Assembly (NCBI RefSeq): GCF_029784135.1 | Contig: NC_073744.1 | Location: 100,189,303 to 100,253,302 of the forward strand | Source of the DNA: Toxorhynchites rutilus septentrionalis | Lineage: Eukaryota; Arthropoda; Insecta; Diptera; Culicidae | Length of the DNA stretch: 64,000 nt | Reading direction: 5' to 3' | Part shown: positions 1 through 9,145 of the stretch, piece after piece | How the letters are laid out: each line of letters starts with the position of its first letter | How positions within the stretch are numbered: position 1 is the stretch's first letter | Position numbers and translations under genes: made by a program | Notes under the pieces: model-generated | Databases searched by the model: none | What the model saw: the letters and a program-made list of their open reading frames with translations, nothing else | Told to the model about the DNA's origin: nothing

Positions 1-1293
1 TGTTTTCAATCAGCTGCCAAAACACACCTCATTAAACTCGAGCGAATTCAGTATCTTTGTCTCCGTATTGCGTTGGGATGTATGCCCTCAACGCATACCA
101 TGAGTCTCGAGGTTTTGGCAGGCGTACTCCCACTAAAAGATCGCTTCAATTTATTATCTCTTCGGTTCCTCATCCGGTGTAAGGTTATGAACCCATTGGT
201 GATCGGAAATTTTGAGCAACTGATCGAGCTAAATTTTCACTCTGGATTCATGAGTTCATATCATGAATTCATCTCCATGCAGGTTGTTCCTTCTTCGTAT
301 ATTCCCAACCGTGTTTGTTTTCCTGACTACATCAATTCCTCTGTACATTTTGATCTGTTCATGAAGGAGAAAATCCATGGAATTCCAGATTATCTTCTAT
401 CGGGGATCATTCCTACGATCTTTAATGCAAAGTATGGGCGTATCAATTGCGATAATATGTACTTTACTGATGGGTCCTCTATGAATGAGTCCACAGGATT
501 TGGAGTGTTCAACGTATTTTTTAGCACCTCACACAGTCTTCAGTATCCTTGCTCAGTGTATATTGCTGAATTGGCAGCAATACACTGGGCGCTGGACAGC
601 GTCGCCTCACGACCTGTTGAACACTATTATATTGTAACGGATAGTCTGAGCTCTGTCGAAGCTATCCGTTCAGTGAGGCCGGAAAAGCACTCGCCGTACT
701 TCCTTGAGAGAATACGAGAAATTTTGAGTGCTTCAACCAGACGCTGTTATGTCATTACCTTTGTCTGGGTCCCTTCACATTGCTCAATTCCGGGTAATGA
801 GAGGGCTGACTCATTAGCAAAGGTAGGTGCAATTGAAGGCGAAATTTATCAGCGTCAAATCGCCTTCAATGAATTTTATTCTTTAGTCCGTAAAAATACC
901 ATCGCTAATTGGCAACGCAAATGGAACGAAGATGAATTGGGCCGGTGGTTCCACTCAATTATCCCTAAGGTTAGCTTCAAACCATGGTTCAAAAGTCTGG
1001 ACTTGAGTCGAGACTTTATTCGCATGTCCAACCACTGTTCGTTAGACGCGCTACTCTTTCGTATTAATCTTGCCGACAGCAATCTTTGTGTTTGTGGCCA
1101 CGGTTACCACGACATCGAGCACGTTGTTTGGTCGTGCGAGTTGTATCTTGTCGCCAGATCGAATTTAGAAAACTCCCTCAGTGCTAGAGGAAGACAGCCC
1201 AATGTGCCGGTGAGAGATGTGTTGGCTCGGTTAGACCTTGATTACATGTCCCAAATCTATATTTTCCTTAAAGCTATCGATGTTCGTGTGTGA
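1..1293 (+). CDS. LINE ORF2 C-terminus with RNase H domain (5' partial)
   Basis: Partial ORF2 product of a LINE; the protein reverse-transcribes the element RNA and RNase H removes the RNA strand. No start is claimed: the frame runs in from the window edge and the first ATG (position 73) is internal to the conserved text before RNase H. RNase H landmarks are FTDGSS near residue 130, AELAAIHWAL near 165, VTDSLSSVEA near 195 and WVPSHCSIPGNERAD near 235, which supply the acidic catalytic residues and the conserved histidine. Near the C-terminus CVCGHGYHDIEHVVWSC is the Cys/His motif common in this LINE group. The frame is intact to the TGA, so this copy is fairly young. Confidence 0.85.
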   Translation, partial: CFQSAAKTHLIKLERIQYLCLRIALGCMPSTHTMSLEVLAGVLPLKDRFNLLSLRFLIRCKVMNPLVIGNFEQLIELNFHSGFMSSYHEFISMQVVPSSYIPNRVCFPDYINSSVHFDLFMKEKIHGIPDYLLSGIIPTIFNAKYGRINCDNMYFTDGSSMNESTGFGVFNVFFSTSHSLQYPCSVYIAELAAIHWALDSVASRPVEHYYIVTDSLSSVEAIRSVRPEKHSPYFLERIREILSASTRRCYVITFVWVPSHCSIPGNERADSLAKVGAIEGEIYQRQIAFNEFYSLVRKNTIANWQRKWNEDELGRWFHSIIPKVSFKPWFKSLDLSRDFIRMSNHCSLDALLFRINLADSNLCVCGHGYHDIEHVVWSCELYLVARSNLENSLSARGRQPNVPVRDVLARLDLDYMSQIYIFLKAIDVRV

Positions 1294-1630
1294 TTATCCT
1301 TATATCCTTTGCGTGCAATTGGTCCCCTTGCTACAAACAGTAGAATAAGTTGAAATGTAAATACACAATAGATATACGAATAGATTTAAGAATAGAGTGT
1401 GTGAGATTATCATTATTGTAACAATTTCCTTATATCCCATCCTTTTCCTGAACAAATATGTCACCCTACTAAACTCGAGTAGACCGCGAGTAATCGGTTT
1501 TCTACCTTACTTACCTTAGATTTAGAAAATGTTTATGTATAGTAATAAAAATATAATTAAGAATTCGGCTCCTTTAAACTTATGTAACTGAGCCTGTAAA
1601 AATAAACGAATTTAATAAAAAAAAAAAAAT
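1..1630 (+). mobile_element. 3' part of a non-LTR retrotransposon (RNase H LINE)
   Basis: The window opens inside ORF2 of a LINE. The frame is already open at base 1, codes for an RNase H domain and a cysteine/histidine C-terminal motif, and is followed by about 330 bases of 3' UTR ending in a run of A at about 1618-1629. RNase H in ORF2 is typical of the I, LOA and R1-related clades. The exact clade is not settled because the reverse transcriptase lies outside the window. Confidence 0.85.
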
Positions 1631-2410
1631 TCTAGACTAGAATTCCCTCTGAAAGAACGCAACATTGTGCTAATTTCAAACCCGACCAGATTCCGAAATA
1701 AGGGTTTATTTTCCCGAAAAACACTTGAAGGGACTTATCTCATACTAGGATTCGTTTCATAAACACGATGAAAATACATATTTGTAGAGAATTGTAAAGG
1801 GAATATCGTTCACAAGAATGTTGTGTTAAAAAAAATCTAGCAAGTGAATGAAACACTGTGCCGAAAACTATGCACATCGCGCTGGTGTGACCGATTTGTG
1901 TGCATTCCCGAACAGAGCTGTCAATAACGAGCAACTGATACTTTCGTTTTTGACCATTCTCAACATATTTGGTTTAAATAAGCCTACCGCAATTTGATGC
2001 CACGCACGGTGCTTCTGACATTCAACCGAGACGATCATGTTTTTAGCGCCCCTTTGAAAAGAGTAGCGAAAAATAAGAGTTTTCTCCTCACACAACTGAT
2101 TCTATGCTAAAGGAAATTCCTTGAGGCTCTAATCAGTCTTAAATAAAGTTTTCTTGCAGGTGTACAAGACGAGGACAAGGAGGAGGCCACGAATAGCCTA
2201 GACGGTTGGTGGCTTTCGATATTTTCTATCGTATATCGCTTACTGTTTATATTGTTATACTTATATTTGGTGGTGGTTTTTCTTTACAGCTGGTGTTGTT
2301 TCCTGCGCTGCGGACTAGTGGTGTTACCACACTACCTTCTCTCCGGTGCGGGGGGCTTTCCCCCCAGCAGCTGTACTCAGTGCAAGTGATTTAAAAACAG
2401 TATCTATCTA
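1631..2410. other. Unassigned intergenic stretch with a dispersed repeat
   Basis: No supported gene. Around 1863-1895 the sequence GCACATCGCGCTGGTGTGA recurs at about 32837 and 51016, so part of this stretch is a dispersed repeat. From about 2160 to 2400 there is a pyrimidine-rich tract that could be an upstream extension of the Jockey 5' region, but I cannot set a boundary. Confidence 0.4.
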
Positions 2411-2613
2411 CCCATAGCCTCTCAAGGCAATAGTGATTATAAGGACATTTCAGTAATGTTGAAGCAATAATTACAGTGCATTTCTAAATATTTTCTATAC
2501 CATTTCCGAAGATAGTGATTTTTTATTCTAGTAGTACCAGTGCTTTTTCTATATATTTTGTGAAATTTCACCGTTCTTCCTGGCTGTACCCCCTGGTATA
2601 GCCAGCCACAATC

Positions 2614-2916
2614 ATGGCTTCCAGTAGCTCTGGCATCGCCGGCACCGGTAAGTCAACAAACCTCTATAATGGCGTGCCCACCACACGCAATTCTCCTTTT
2701 TGGGCTGATCCCTTCTGTGGGGAACTCCAAATTTTATTACTCAAAGCGACTGGCAAGAATACCCTACCATCAAACCCTTTCGTTGTTTCCAAAACCATCC
2801 AAGCTGTTACGGATCGCGATTTCAAGGATGCGAGACCACAGCGCGATGAAAATAATAACTTACAATATGTGATCCACATTCGTAAATTCCCATGGAAACT
2901 GAATCAGCAAAATTAA
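2614..2916 (+). pseudogene. Jockey ORF1 (gag-like), N-terminal fragment
   Basis: N-terminal part of the nucleic-acid-binding ORF1 protein of a Jockey-type LINE. It matches the N-terminus encoded on the minus strand at 61129 (shared stretches such as ADPxxGxLQILLL and SARPQRDEN-like text). After about residue 90 the frame leaves the family. The zinc knuckles seen in the other copy (CYKCYKFGHTTKRC) are missing, so an internal deletion removed most of ORF1. Start at the ATG after the UTR, as in the sister copy. Confidence 0.7.
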
Positions 2917-3131
2917 ACAAACGCAAAATAAAAAATTCCAATACTTCAACTTCAGACGAATTGCAATCATCTGAAGATGAAAATTTCCGCGTTAATGATA
3001 AAACAAGGAAAATATATAAAAACCAACAACTAGAAACCTCTCAACAGGCCGCCCCACAACAGGCCGACCCTCAACCATCCACTTCATACAAAACAGTACC
3101 CAATACAAATCGAACAATACCAAATTATTGA
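2892..3131 (+). pseudogene. Jockey ORF1 C-terminal remnant
   Basis: A short Lys/Ser/Gln-rich frame (QQAAPQQADPQPSTSY) sits where the tail of ORF1 should be. It is in a different frame from the N-terminal fragment and overlaps its end. Composition and place agree with the low-complexity ORF1 tail of the 61129 copy, but sequence similarity is weak. Non-functional remnant. Confidence 0.45.
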
Positions 3132-3300
3132 AAATTTGACCCTAGACTGAAGACCAAGACTTTCAAAGGTAACAAACAGTCAAAATAATTTCAGTTATAC
3201 CTCCTTCCACATTAATTAAACCCTTCAAGAGCCTCCATAATATTTTTTCAAGTTCAACACTCCACACAAAAACAGTACACCTGTTGTCCAAGATTCAACA

Positions 3301-3859
3301 TCCAACCGAAAACTTGCCATTCAATGGAATTTGCGTGGGCTTAGTAGGCCAATAGATGAAATTAAATTAATGTTAGCTGAGGAGAAACATCTCCCATTAA
3401 CACTTGCATTCCAAGAAGCCAGAGTGACTAAGATTACACCTAATTTTAACATTTTACTACAAGGTAAATACAAATGGTACTTCCGTGAGGGACTAATCTC
3501 ACGCCAGGGTGGAATATGCCTCGCTGTTTTGAGCCATCTCCCACATACCCTCATCCAGATTTCATCACAGTTACAGATATGCGCAATCCAACTCACGGGA
3601 CCGTTACGGTTAACCCTCGCTTCTATATACATTTCCCCAACGCATAGTAACAGTAATTTGGAAGCAGAAATCAACAATGCCATTCAACAATTACCACATT
3701 CCTTCATAATCATGGGTGATTTTAACGCCTACCATACTGTATGGGGTGGCCAAAAATGCAATTTAAGAGGCAACATTATTTTTAAAATCGTTGAGCAACT
3801 AAACCTCATCATCCTGAACGCCTTCCAACATACTCGTATGGATGAACACTCTGGCTCTA
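3301..3859 (+). pseudogene. Jockey ORF2 apurinic-like endonuclease, N-terminal fragment
   Basis: Start of ORF2: an APE-type endonuclease that nicks target DNA for target-primed reverse transcription. Visible motifs are IQWNLRGL near the N-terminus, AFQEARV (the metal-binding glutamate region), LASIYISP and MGDFNAYHTVWGG (catalytic D-N pair). The frame ends abruptly at HSGS, where the foreign sequence begins. It continues at 27036 with GSTSVIDLTITS, the next segment of the same domain in the sister copies. No usable ATG is needed because the domain itself starts near 3301. Confidence 0.8.
3848..3859. repeat. 12-bp target-site duplication, left copy
   Basis: ACTCTGGCTCTA here is repeated exactly at 27036-27047. 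The two copies bracket a 23-kb insertion that splits a Jockey endonuclease frame. Confidence 0.8.
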
Positions 3860-3941
3860 TTCTCTCGCGAGACGTGACACGGAACTAGGACACAACACTT
3901 ATAATCCTTACAAACATTAAAATGGTTAAAATTACCTTTTT

Positions 3942-3983
3942 CGTCGACCGGTTTCGGGCTCGATGTTGCCCATCTACTGGACG
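3942..3983 (-). ncRNA. Hammerhead-ribozyme-like fold in PLE-A 3' region
   Basis: On the minus strand: stem I CGTC/GACG, core CAGTAGA, stem II GGGC-8 nt-GCCC, GAAA, a two-pair CC/GG stem III, then TC before stem I closes. PLE terminal regions are known to carry minimal hammerheads. Here the core departs from the usual CTGATGA, so activity is uncertain. Confidence 0.5.
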
Positions 3984-4008
3984 GTGTCCGACTGGTTACG
4001 ATGGAGCA

Positions 4009-5928
4009 CTAACACATATTCATACGGTTATCAGTACTTGTCGAAGATATAGTTTGCTGAGTTATCAGCTTCGTCAGATGGAAGAGTTGAGATGATATTG
4101 GTGCATCTTCTTCATTCATAAGTGGGGAATCGCTGGTTGAGATGTACATTGATTCCCATGCATTCAACTGTGAGGCTTTTCGTACATTTCTAATAATTTT
4201 TGCCTTCTCCCAGTCTACGCAGTGGGCTTGAGTTAAAGCATGTGCTGCCACACTTGATTCGCTGGCTCGTTCATTATCCACCGCATTCTTAAGTTCACGT
4301 AGGCGGATTTTGAATTTCCGACGAGTTTGACCGATGTATACACTAGTACAGTCTTTGCAGGGAATCTGATAGATCCCTGATTTTTCATCCGGTGGAATTC
4401 TATCTTTCAGGTTGCACAAAAGGTCTTTCAGGGTGCTCTCACTTTTGTACACCACATGAAATCCGTGTTTCCGGAGTGTAGACTGGACTGTGTTGGTTAT
4501 TTTGGGATAGTACGGTAGGCTGATCCTTTTGTGTTGTTCCTTCTCAGGCTCTAATGTGGTGTTGTTTTTTCTCCATTTCTTCTTCTCGTGTTTCCGAAGG
4601 ATTTTCTCCACAAAACATCTCTTGTACCCATTCAGCTCTGCAGCATGGTAGATTCTATTTTTCTCCGCTATGTAATCATCTCTCTCCATTGGTATGTTGA
4701 GGAGACGATACACCATGGAGTGGAAGGCTGCTTGTTTTTGTGCGCCGAAGTGATTAGAGTCGGAAGTTATATATCTATTCGTAGACGTTGGTTTACGGTA
4801 TATCCCAAACTTTAGCCGATTATCTTCCTTCCGGGTAATGTACAGGTCCAGAAAAGGAAGTGTACCGTCTTTTTCTTTTTCGACGGTAAACTTAATCGTC
4901 CTATGTCGGGAATTCAACAACTCCAACGTCTGCTTCAAGTAACGTTCTTTCACAACTGCGAAGATGTCATCTACATAGCGTCTCCACATTCGAGGGAAGA
5001 ATTTTTCTTTCGCCAACTCTGTTTCAAAATCTTTCATGAAAACCTCCGCTAAGAGTGGCGATAGCTTGCTACCCATACTGAGACCGAACGTTTGCTTGTA
5101 GAACTTTCCCCTGAACGAAAAGAAGTTCTGATTCATACAGGTTTTCGTTACCAAAAGATATGCGTCGATCTGATTGGGTGGTACGCGTTTCCGTTCCAGA
5201 TGTCTGCGCAAACTATTTACCGCCTCTGTTACTGGCACGTTCGGAAAAAGAGCTGTAACATCGAACGACACCAGAATTTCCCCTCGCCTAACCTCGAAGC
5301 CTTTCAAATGGTCTACCAACTCAAACGAATTGTTGACATTTTTACCGTGAGTTATGGGATATTTTTTCAATTCTTCAACCAACCAAGCAGCCATTTTTTC
5401 AGTTGGAGTGCAGATGTTAGACGAAATCGGCCGCATCGCCACTGGATTTTTATGTATTTTTGGGAGGCAGTACAACGATGCCACTTTTGGATTGGGTACA
5501 TTCAATTTTCGTTCAAGTTTATCCCCACCCATCAAGTGTGTGACTTTTTGGCGAACAGAATTAGCTGCTTCAGTCATTGCATTAAGCGGATCTTTAGGTT
5601 TCCCATTTTTGAAGCAATGCTCTTCATACGGACCGGAGCGAATCATGTCAAGAACCCGTAAGTCATAATCATGTTTATCCATGATCACAACTGCATTCCC
5701 TTTATCTGCCCGTGAATAAACTACATCGCGAGCTTTTAGCTGTCGTATTGCACACCAGGTATCAAAGCTCGTCTGTTTCCCACTTTCCGTCTTGGGTACT
5801 GTTTTTAATAAAAATTGCTCAACGTCGTACCGTATAGCTGATTTCGACGTGAAAGTGTTGTACTGTATTGCGCTTTCAATATTGTTTACTGTGTCGGTGA
5901 TGGGGGGGGCGCGAGGGGGAGATGGCAA
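4009..5928 (-). CDS. Penelope-like reverse transcriptase with GIY-YIG endonuclease (PLE-A)
   Basis: Main polyprotein of a Penelope-like retroelement, 639 codons in this frame. RT blocks in order: KPxVASLYCLPKIHKNP and RPISSNICTPTEK near residues 150-180, ILVSFDVTALFPNVPV near 220, GLSMGSKLSPLLAEVFM near 285 and the catalytic YVDDIFAVVK near 320. The C-terminal GIY-YIG domain follows, with GIYQIPCKDCTSVYIGQTRR near 520. The first residues of this frame are not the true start: a C-run near 5907 (one base different in each copy) puts the upstream 5' coding part into another frame, so the protein is split by a slippage-type frameshift. The RT and nuclease themselves are uninterrupted. Confidence 0.9.
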   Translation of the reverse strand: MPSPPRAPPITDTVNNIESAIQYNTFTSKSAIRYDVEQFLLKTVPKTESGKQTSFDTWCAIRQLKARDVVYSRADKGNAVVIMDKHDYDLRVLDMIRSGPYEEHCFKNGKPKDPLNAMTEAANSVRQKVTHLMGGDKLERKLNVPNPKVASLYCLPKIHKNPVAMRPISSNICTPTEKMAAWLVEELKKYPITHGKNVNNSFELVDHLKGFEVRRGEILVSFDVTALFPNVPVTEAVNSLRRHLERKRVPPNQIDAYLLVTKTCMNQNFFSFRGKFYKQTFGLSMGSKLSPLLAEVFMKDFETELAKEKFFPRMWRRYVDDIFAVVKERYLKQTLELLNSRHRTIKFTVEKEKDGTLPFLDLYITRKEDNRLKFGIYRKPTSTNRYITSDSNHFGAQKQAAFHSMVYRLLNIPMERDDYIAEKNRIYHAAELNGYKRCFVEKILRKHEKKKWRKNNTTLEPEKEQHKRISLPYYPKITNTVQSTLRKHGFHVVYKSESTLKDLLCNLKDRIPPDEKSGIYQIPCKDCTSVYIGQTRRKFKIRLRELKNAVDNERASESSVAAHALTQAHCVDWEKAKIIRNVRKASQLNAWESMYISTSDSPLMNEEDAPISSQLFHLTKLITQQTISSTSTDNRMNMC

Positions 5929-6066
5929 AATTCAATCCCTTGTTCAATAGATCCAGCTCAGTTCTAGCGAACTGTGCGGACGAAAGGTTGATAACAAAAT
6001 TGTCGATGTTTTGTGGAGATCGTATTACCTTCTGTGGCGCCTGCGTCAGAGCGAGATGTTGTAGTT
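5929..6066 (-). pseudogene. PLE-A N-terminal coding fragment (frame-shifted, truncated)
   Basis: Continuation of the PLE coding region upstream of the C-run, in a different frame from the RT. It encodes the segment ending FAISPSRP that precedes the RT in PLE-B. It is cut at 6066, so the first 150 or so residues of the PLE protein are missing from this copy. Confidence 0.75.
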
Positions 6067-6250
6067 TTTGACGTAGGACTACGTCTAACCGGAAGATATA
6101 GGGGGTGAAATGGAAATCTAGGCACTGAACAAGTAGGAAAAAATGCAAGATTTGGAACGCTTATTACTCGAGCATTTCTTAATAGATCGCAAAGGTTTTT
6201 GCATCAATTGATAGGAAATATATCTACGCATCTATCATAACGAATAACAT
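6067..6250 (+). repeat. Dispersed module M, starting TTGACGTAGGACTACGTC
   Basis: A block of about 185 bases that recurs at 14863-14680 (minus), 52566-52750 (plus), 53958-53770 (minus, divergent) and 63476-63660 (plus). It opens with the inverted pair GACGTAG-GA-CTACGTC and always leads into the H2A upstream region. Its origin is unknown. Confidence 0.7.
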
Positions 6251-6581
6251 TTCATTTTTCTTGAGATAAATAATTGAATAATTGTGAAATATCAAGCATT
6301 GTCAAAATGCACTATGTGCCCATTTTTGATTGGTCCATTTTGTGCTCCTCAAATCGTACCGACCAAAACGGGCCAGAGCAGCAGCGAAATAGAATGAAGC
6401 ACGATTGGAAAGGAAAAAGAAAAAAAGAACGAAACATTGGTCGCAGTCTCACACATGCGTAATTCTCGAGCCAGCCAGTCAGCTTAAAAATCCCCGCTCC
6501 GCTGCCGTAACGATCATTCTCATTCAAACCGTACACCACATCGGTTCGCATCACAACACATCAACAAACCAACCCAACCCT
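6251..6581 (+). promoter_or_regulatory. Histone H2A-type upstream region and leader (decayed)
   Basis: This block, shared with 14640-14346 (minus), 52751-52926 and 63661-64000 (plus), always precedes the H2A start. It carries a CCAAT-like core (GATTGGTCC near 6328), a weak TATA-like CTTAAAAAT near 6483 and a leader ending just before the H2A coding remnant. Promoter assignment rests on position relative to the H2A text. Confidence 0.5.
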
Positions 6582-6935
6582 GGACATGGTAAAGGAGGAA
6601 AAGTGAAGGGAAAGGCAAAATCCCGCTCGAACCGTGTTGATCTGGAGTTCCCCGCAAGGGTAGCTAGGCCGAGCGCGTTAGTACCAGTGTACCAGTCCAC
6701 CTAGTCGGCGTTATATAGTTTCGGCCGCCGAAGTGATCGAGTTAGCTGGCAAAGCTGCTCGCGACGATAAGAAAACCCGCATTCGGAACAGAACACATTC
6801 GGTACGGTGGACATCAAGACAACAGGCAGTTGCAGCGAGTGGCGAGTGGCAAACGCAATCGCAAAACGGCATCAGGTAGCAGAAGAAAAAAGTTTGTTCT
6901 TTATACAAACTGCTTTGGTGGCAAATCCAGAACAA
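6582..6935 (+). pseudogene. Histone H2A pseudogene 1
   Basis: Reading from 6582 the translation is [18 protein letters not shown] followed by V-DLEFP, the N-terminal tail and first residues of H2A. The part coding for the first helix is deleted; the text resumes at RKG, and a TAG replaces the tyrosine codon at 6665-6667 before AERV. After another frameshift the region near 6740-6780 reads VIELAGKAARDDKKTRI, the H2A alpha-3 segment. The downstream part to the stem-loop at 7020 does not look like H2A. The core nucleosome protein cannot be made. The ATG itself is altered in this copy. Confidence 0.85.
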
Positions 6936-7019
6936 TGCGGCATCGAGGGCGTTCGAAATGGTTTTTTTTCAAAACCACGAGTACAAAGTTTTCTAAATTG
7001 GAACCATTCCATAAAACAA

Positions 7020-7035
7020 GGCGCTTTTCAGGGCC
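7020..7035 (+). terminator. Histone-type 3' stem-loop remnant
   Basis: GGCGCTTTTCAGGGCC resembles the replication-dependent histone mRNA 3' stem-loop (six-base stem, TTTC-type loop) with one stem mismatch. It lies downstream of the H2A remnant, as expected for a histone 3' end. Confidence 0.65.
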
Positions 7036-7799
7036 ATTAAACCTTCCAAAAAAGAGTTTAGGAAATACAGTTCAATGCTTTCTAAAACATTATCCGAAAT
7101 AATAATAAAACATAAATTGATTTTTTCTTAATTTGTTTGCCAGGATCTGATGAGTATGTGAATTTGGCAGTTGTTCTGAGCTTATTGATAGTTGGGGACT
7201 TTCCTGATTATTCAATTTTCACCAATTCTTAAATTGTTTCCAGATTGAAAGTACAGTAATTTACAATTAGTTCGACATTTAGCTAATTGGACGGACATGT
7301 AATGCGACTTATTTAGTTGGACATTTGTGAACATAGAGATCCAAATTATGACCCCACATTGAAAGTCGACACTGTCCACTGTCATCGCAAATGTTCCATT
7401 ACAGGTTAAAATCGCCTCCAATGCGACACTGAGTGGCGCTTCGGCACGTCGCATTGAATGTAATTTACTGTACAACATGTCACAAAGCTGGATGGGAAGA
7501 AATTTTCCAACTGTGAAAGCTGTGGCGAGTGGCAACAAATCGCTAAACAGGAAGGTTTAGCCGAACAAGATGGGGATATCGAGTGATAACAAAACAATAA
7601 ACTCTTTAGATTGAAGATAATTTTGTGATCCTGAAAGGACCCTTTTTAGCCTGCATGTGAATCCAACGAGCGAACAAATCGTAATGAATGTATTTTTTTT
7701 GCCATCGCTCCCTTTTAACGCTCATTCGTTCGTCTCGTTGGACTCGCCCCTCTGGCTGAGTCTGCCGATTTGTCTCTATCCTGTGAGTGTGTACCGCTA
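7036..7799. other. Decayed histone-block spacer
   Basis: No gene supported. The stretch is mirrored at about 13200-13860 and repeated at 61750-62410 (plus). At 7627-7643 the minus strand holds a second stem-loop of histone type (GGTCCTTTCAGGATC). A sub-block around 7265-7460, with TGTCGCATT-like text, also occurs at 28000-28190 and 31890-32095. Confidence 0.5.
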
Positions 7800-7802
7800 G
7801 AG

Positions 7803-7809
7803 TATAAAA
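7803..7809 (+). promoter_or_regulatory. TATA box of H2A pseudogene 2
   Basis: TATAAAA about 75 bases upstream of the decayed H2A start. The same promoter block appears with a damaged TATA at about 13090 (minus) and 61640 (minus). Confidence 0.5.
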
Positions 7810-7879
7810 CACGCGGACCCCAAAAAAATATCTTATTTTCTTTCAAACCGTAAACCCGTGTGGTTGTACGGCATCGGCA

Positions 7880-8125
7880 TCGTGGACGTAACAAAGGAGG
7901 ACAAGTTAAGGAAAGGCAAAGTCTCACTCGAACCGTGCAGGTCTCCAGTTCTCTGTTGGTCGCATTCACTGATTGCTCCGCAAGGGTAACTAGGCCGAAC
8001 GGATTGGTGCCGGAGCACCAGTATACCTAACAGCGATTATAGAGTTTTGGCCGTCGGAGTGCTCGAGTTGGCTTGCAAAGCTGCTCACGACAATCAGAAA
8101 ACCCGCATCAAGAACAGAGCAGCTT
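7880..8125 (+). pseudogene. Histone H2A pseudogene 2 (divergent subfamily)
   Basis: Several H2A segments are readable in shifting frames. Text like GRNKGG-VK at 7880 corresponds to the N-terminal tail, and N-stop-AERIGAGAPVYL at 7988-8031 corresponds to the loop 1/helix 2 segment, with TAG at 7991-7993 in place of tyrosine. VLELACKAAHDNQKTRI at about 8059-8109 is helix 3. At least three frame changes exist. It differs from pseudogene 1 at many bases but shares the TAG. Confidence 0.8.
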
Positions 8126-8332
8126 CGGTTTGGCGCTCATCAAGGCAACAATTAGTTTCAGTGAGTGGCAAAGTGTTTCTCCGGCACGTCGCATTAAATG
8201 TAATTTACTGAACAATATGTCACAAGCTGGATGGGAATAAATTTTCCAACTGTGAAAGCTGTGGCGAGTGGCAAACGCAATAGCTAAACAGGAAGGTTTA
8301 ACCGAAGAAGATGGGAATATCAAGTGATAACA
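8126..8332. other. Histone-block spacer fragment
   Basis: Contains the same sub-block as 7440-7590 (a GTCACAAGCTGGATGGGAA-type stretch), so it is a partial second copy of the spacer. No gene is visible. Confidence 0.4.
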
Positions 8333-8543
8333 AAAACACAACACCAAAGGTTTTTTTCAGAACCATCAACATATTCATAAAGAGTAAACAGTAAACTAAT
8401 CAATTTTTCAGGTAGATAGGTAGGTATTCACGTAGGAGAAGAAAATAAAACAATATATTTAAAATATATATTTAACAAAAGCTGTCCCCTTTGTATAGTC
8501 CTACGTCACTCCGGTTATGTCCCCGACATTACCCACCCGACTT
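8333..8543 (-). repeat. Inverted flank of PLE-B, left arm
   Basis: About 200 bases that are the reverse complement of 11796-12005, with a third copy at 55840-56040. The arm ends with the hairpin-plus-TGACGTAGGACTA signature (minus strand, 8498-8540) directly beside the PLE. Confidence 0.8.
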
Positions 8544-8738
8544 TTTGTGATGCCTTTCTTTCGTTCTCCTTACACGTCCCTGGAGATTGCGACTTATTTT
8601 ACACATCACTGTTTGCCAACAATCGTTGTTCCCTTCCACACACCGATGAACAATACACTCTACAGCACTGTGGTAAACAACTTGCTTCAACAGCTGTAGG
8701 TGCAATGAATACAGCTGTTCTTCGACAATGGACAGCGC
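8544..8738 (-). mobile_element. Inverted 5' fragment of a PLE
   Basis: Antisense copy of PLE coding sequence corresponding to 9360-9553 in PLE-B. It switches directly at about 8739 to sense PLE 3' sequence. Such head inversions are a known feature of Penelope-like insertions. Confidence 0.8.
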
Positions 8739-9103
8739 TTTATAGACTGGGAGACTGGCAAAAATTATTAGAAATGTACGAAAAGCCTCACAGTTGAATG
8801 CATGGGAATCAATGTACATCTCAACCAGCGATTCTCCACTTATGAATGAAGAAGATGCACCAATATCATCTCAACTCTTCCATCTGACGAAGCTGATAAC
8901 TCAGCAAACTATATCTTCGACAAGTACTGATAACCGTATGAATATGTGTTAGTGCTCCATCGTAACCAGTCGGACACCGTCCAGTAGATGGGCAACATCG
9001 AGCCCGAAACCGGTCGACGAAAAAGGTAATTTTAACCATTTTAATGTTTGTAAGGATTATAAGTGTTGTGTCCTAGTTTCGTGTCACGTCTCGCGAGTGA
9101 ATA
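8739..9103 (+). mobile_element. PLE 3'-end fragment forming a tandem (pseudo-LTR) upstream of PLE-B
   Basis: Matches the last part of the PLE reading frame (stop at 8950-8952) plus 3' UTR, then runs straight into the 5' start of PLE-B. This partial tandem layout gives the pseudo-LTRs typical of Penelope-like elements. Confidence 0.85.
8978..9019 (+). ncRNA. Hammerhead-ribozyme-like fold (left pseudo-LTR of PLE-B)
   Basis: Same architecture as in PLE-A: CGTC/GACG stem I, CAGTAGA core, GGGC/GCCC stem II, GAAA, CC/GG, TC. Confidence 0.5.
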
Positions 9104-9145
9104 GTGATAAATATCCTTACGTTAGCACAACCAAAAATAAGTGAA

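Larger units (their letters stand above)
2411..3859 (+). mobile_element. Jockey-type LINE copy 1, 5' half (interrupted)
   Basis: The 5' UTR leads to an ORF1 start at 2614 that is nearly the same as the start of the minus-strand Jockey copy at 61129 (both begin MASSSSG). ORF1 has lost its zinc-knuckle region. ORF2 endonuclease coding follows from about 3301 and stops being Jockey at 3859. The same reading frame resumes at 27036, so the element was split by the insertion at 3860-27035. Confidence 0.75.
3860..6066 (-). mobile_element. Penelope-like element copy A (PLE-A)
   Basis: Minus-strand PLE, 5'-truncated at 6066, where it abuts the motif GACGTAGGACTACGTC. Its 3' end lacks about 45 bases present in the other copies. 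It shares nearly identical coding sequence with PLE-B and PLE-C, so the copies are recent. Confidence 0.85.

Noticed and set aside
5092..5661. 189-residue frame opposite the PLE reverse transcriptase
   Set aside because: It is the antisense shadow of the RT and recurs at every PLE copy for that reason.
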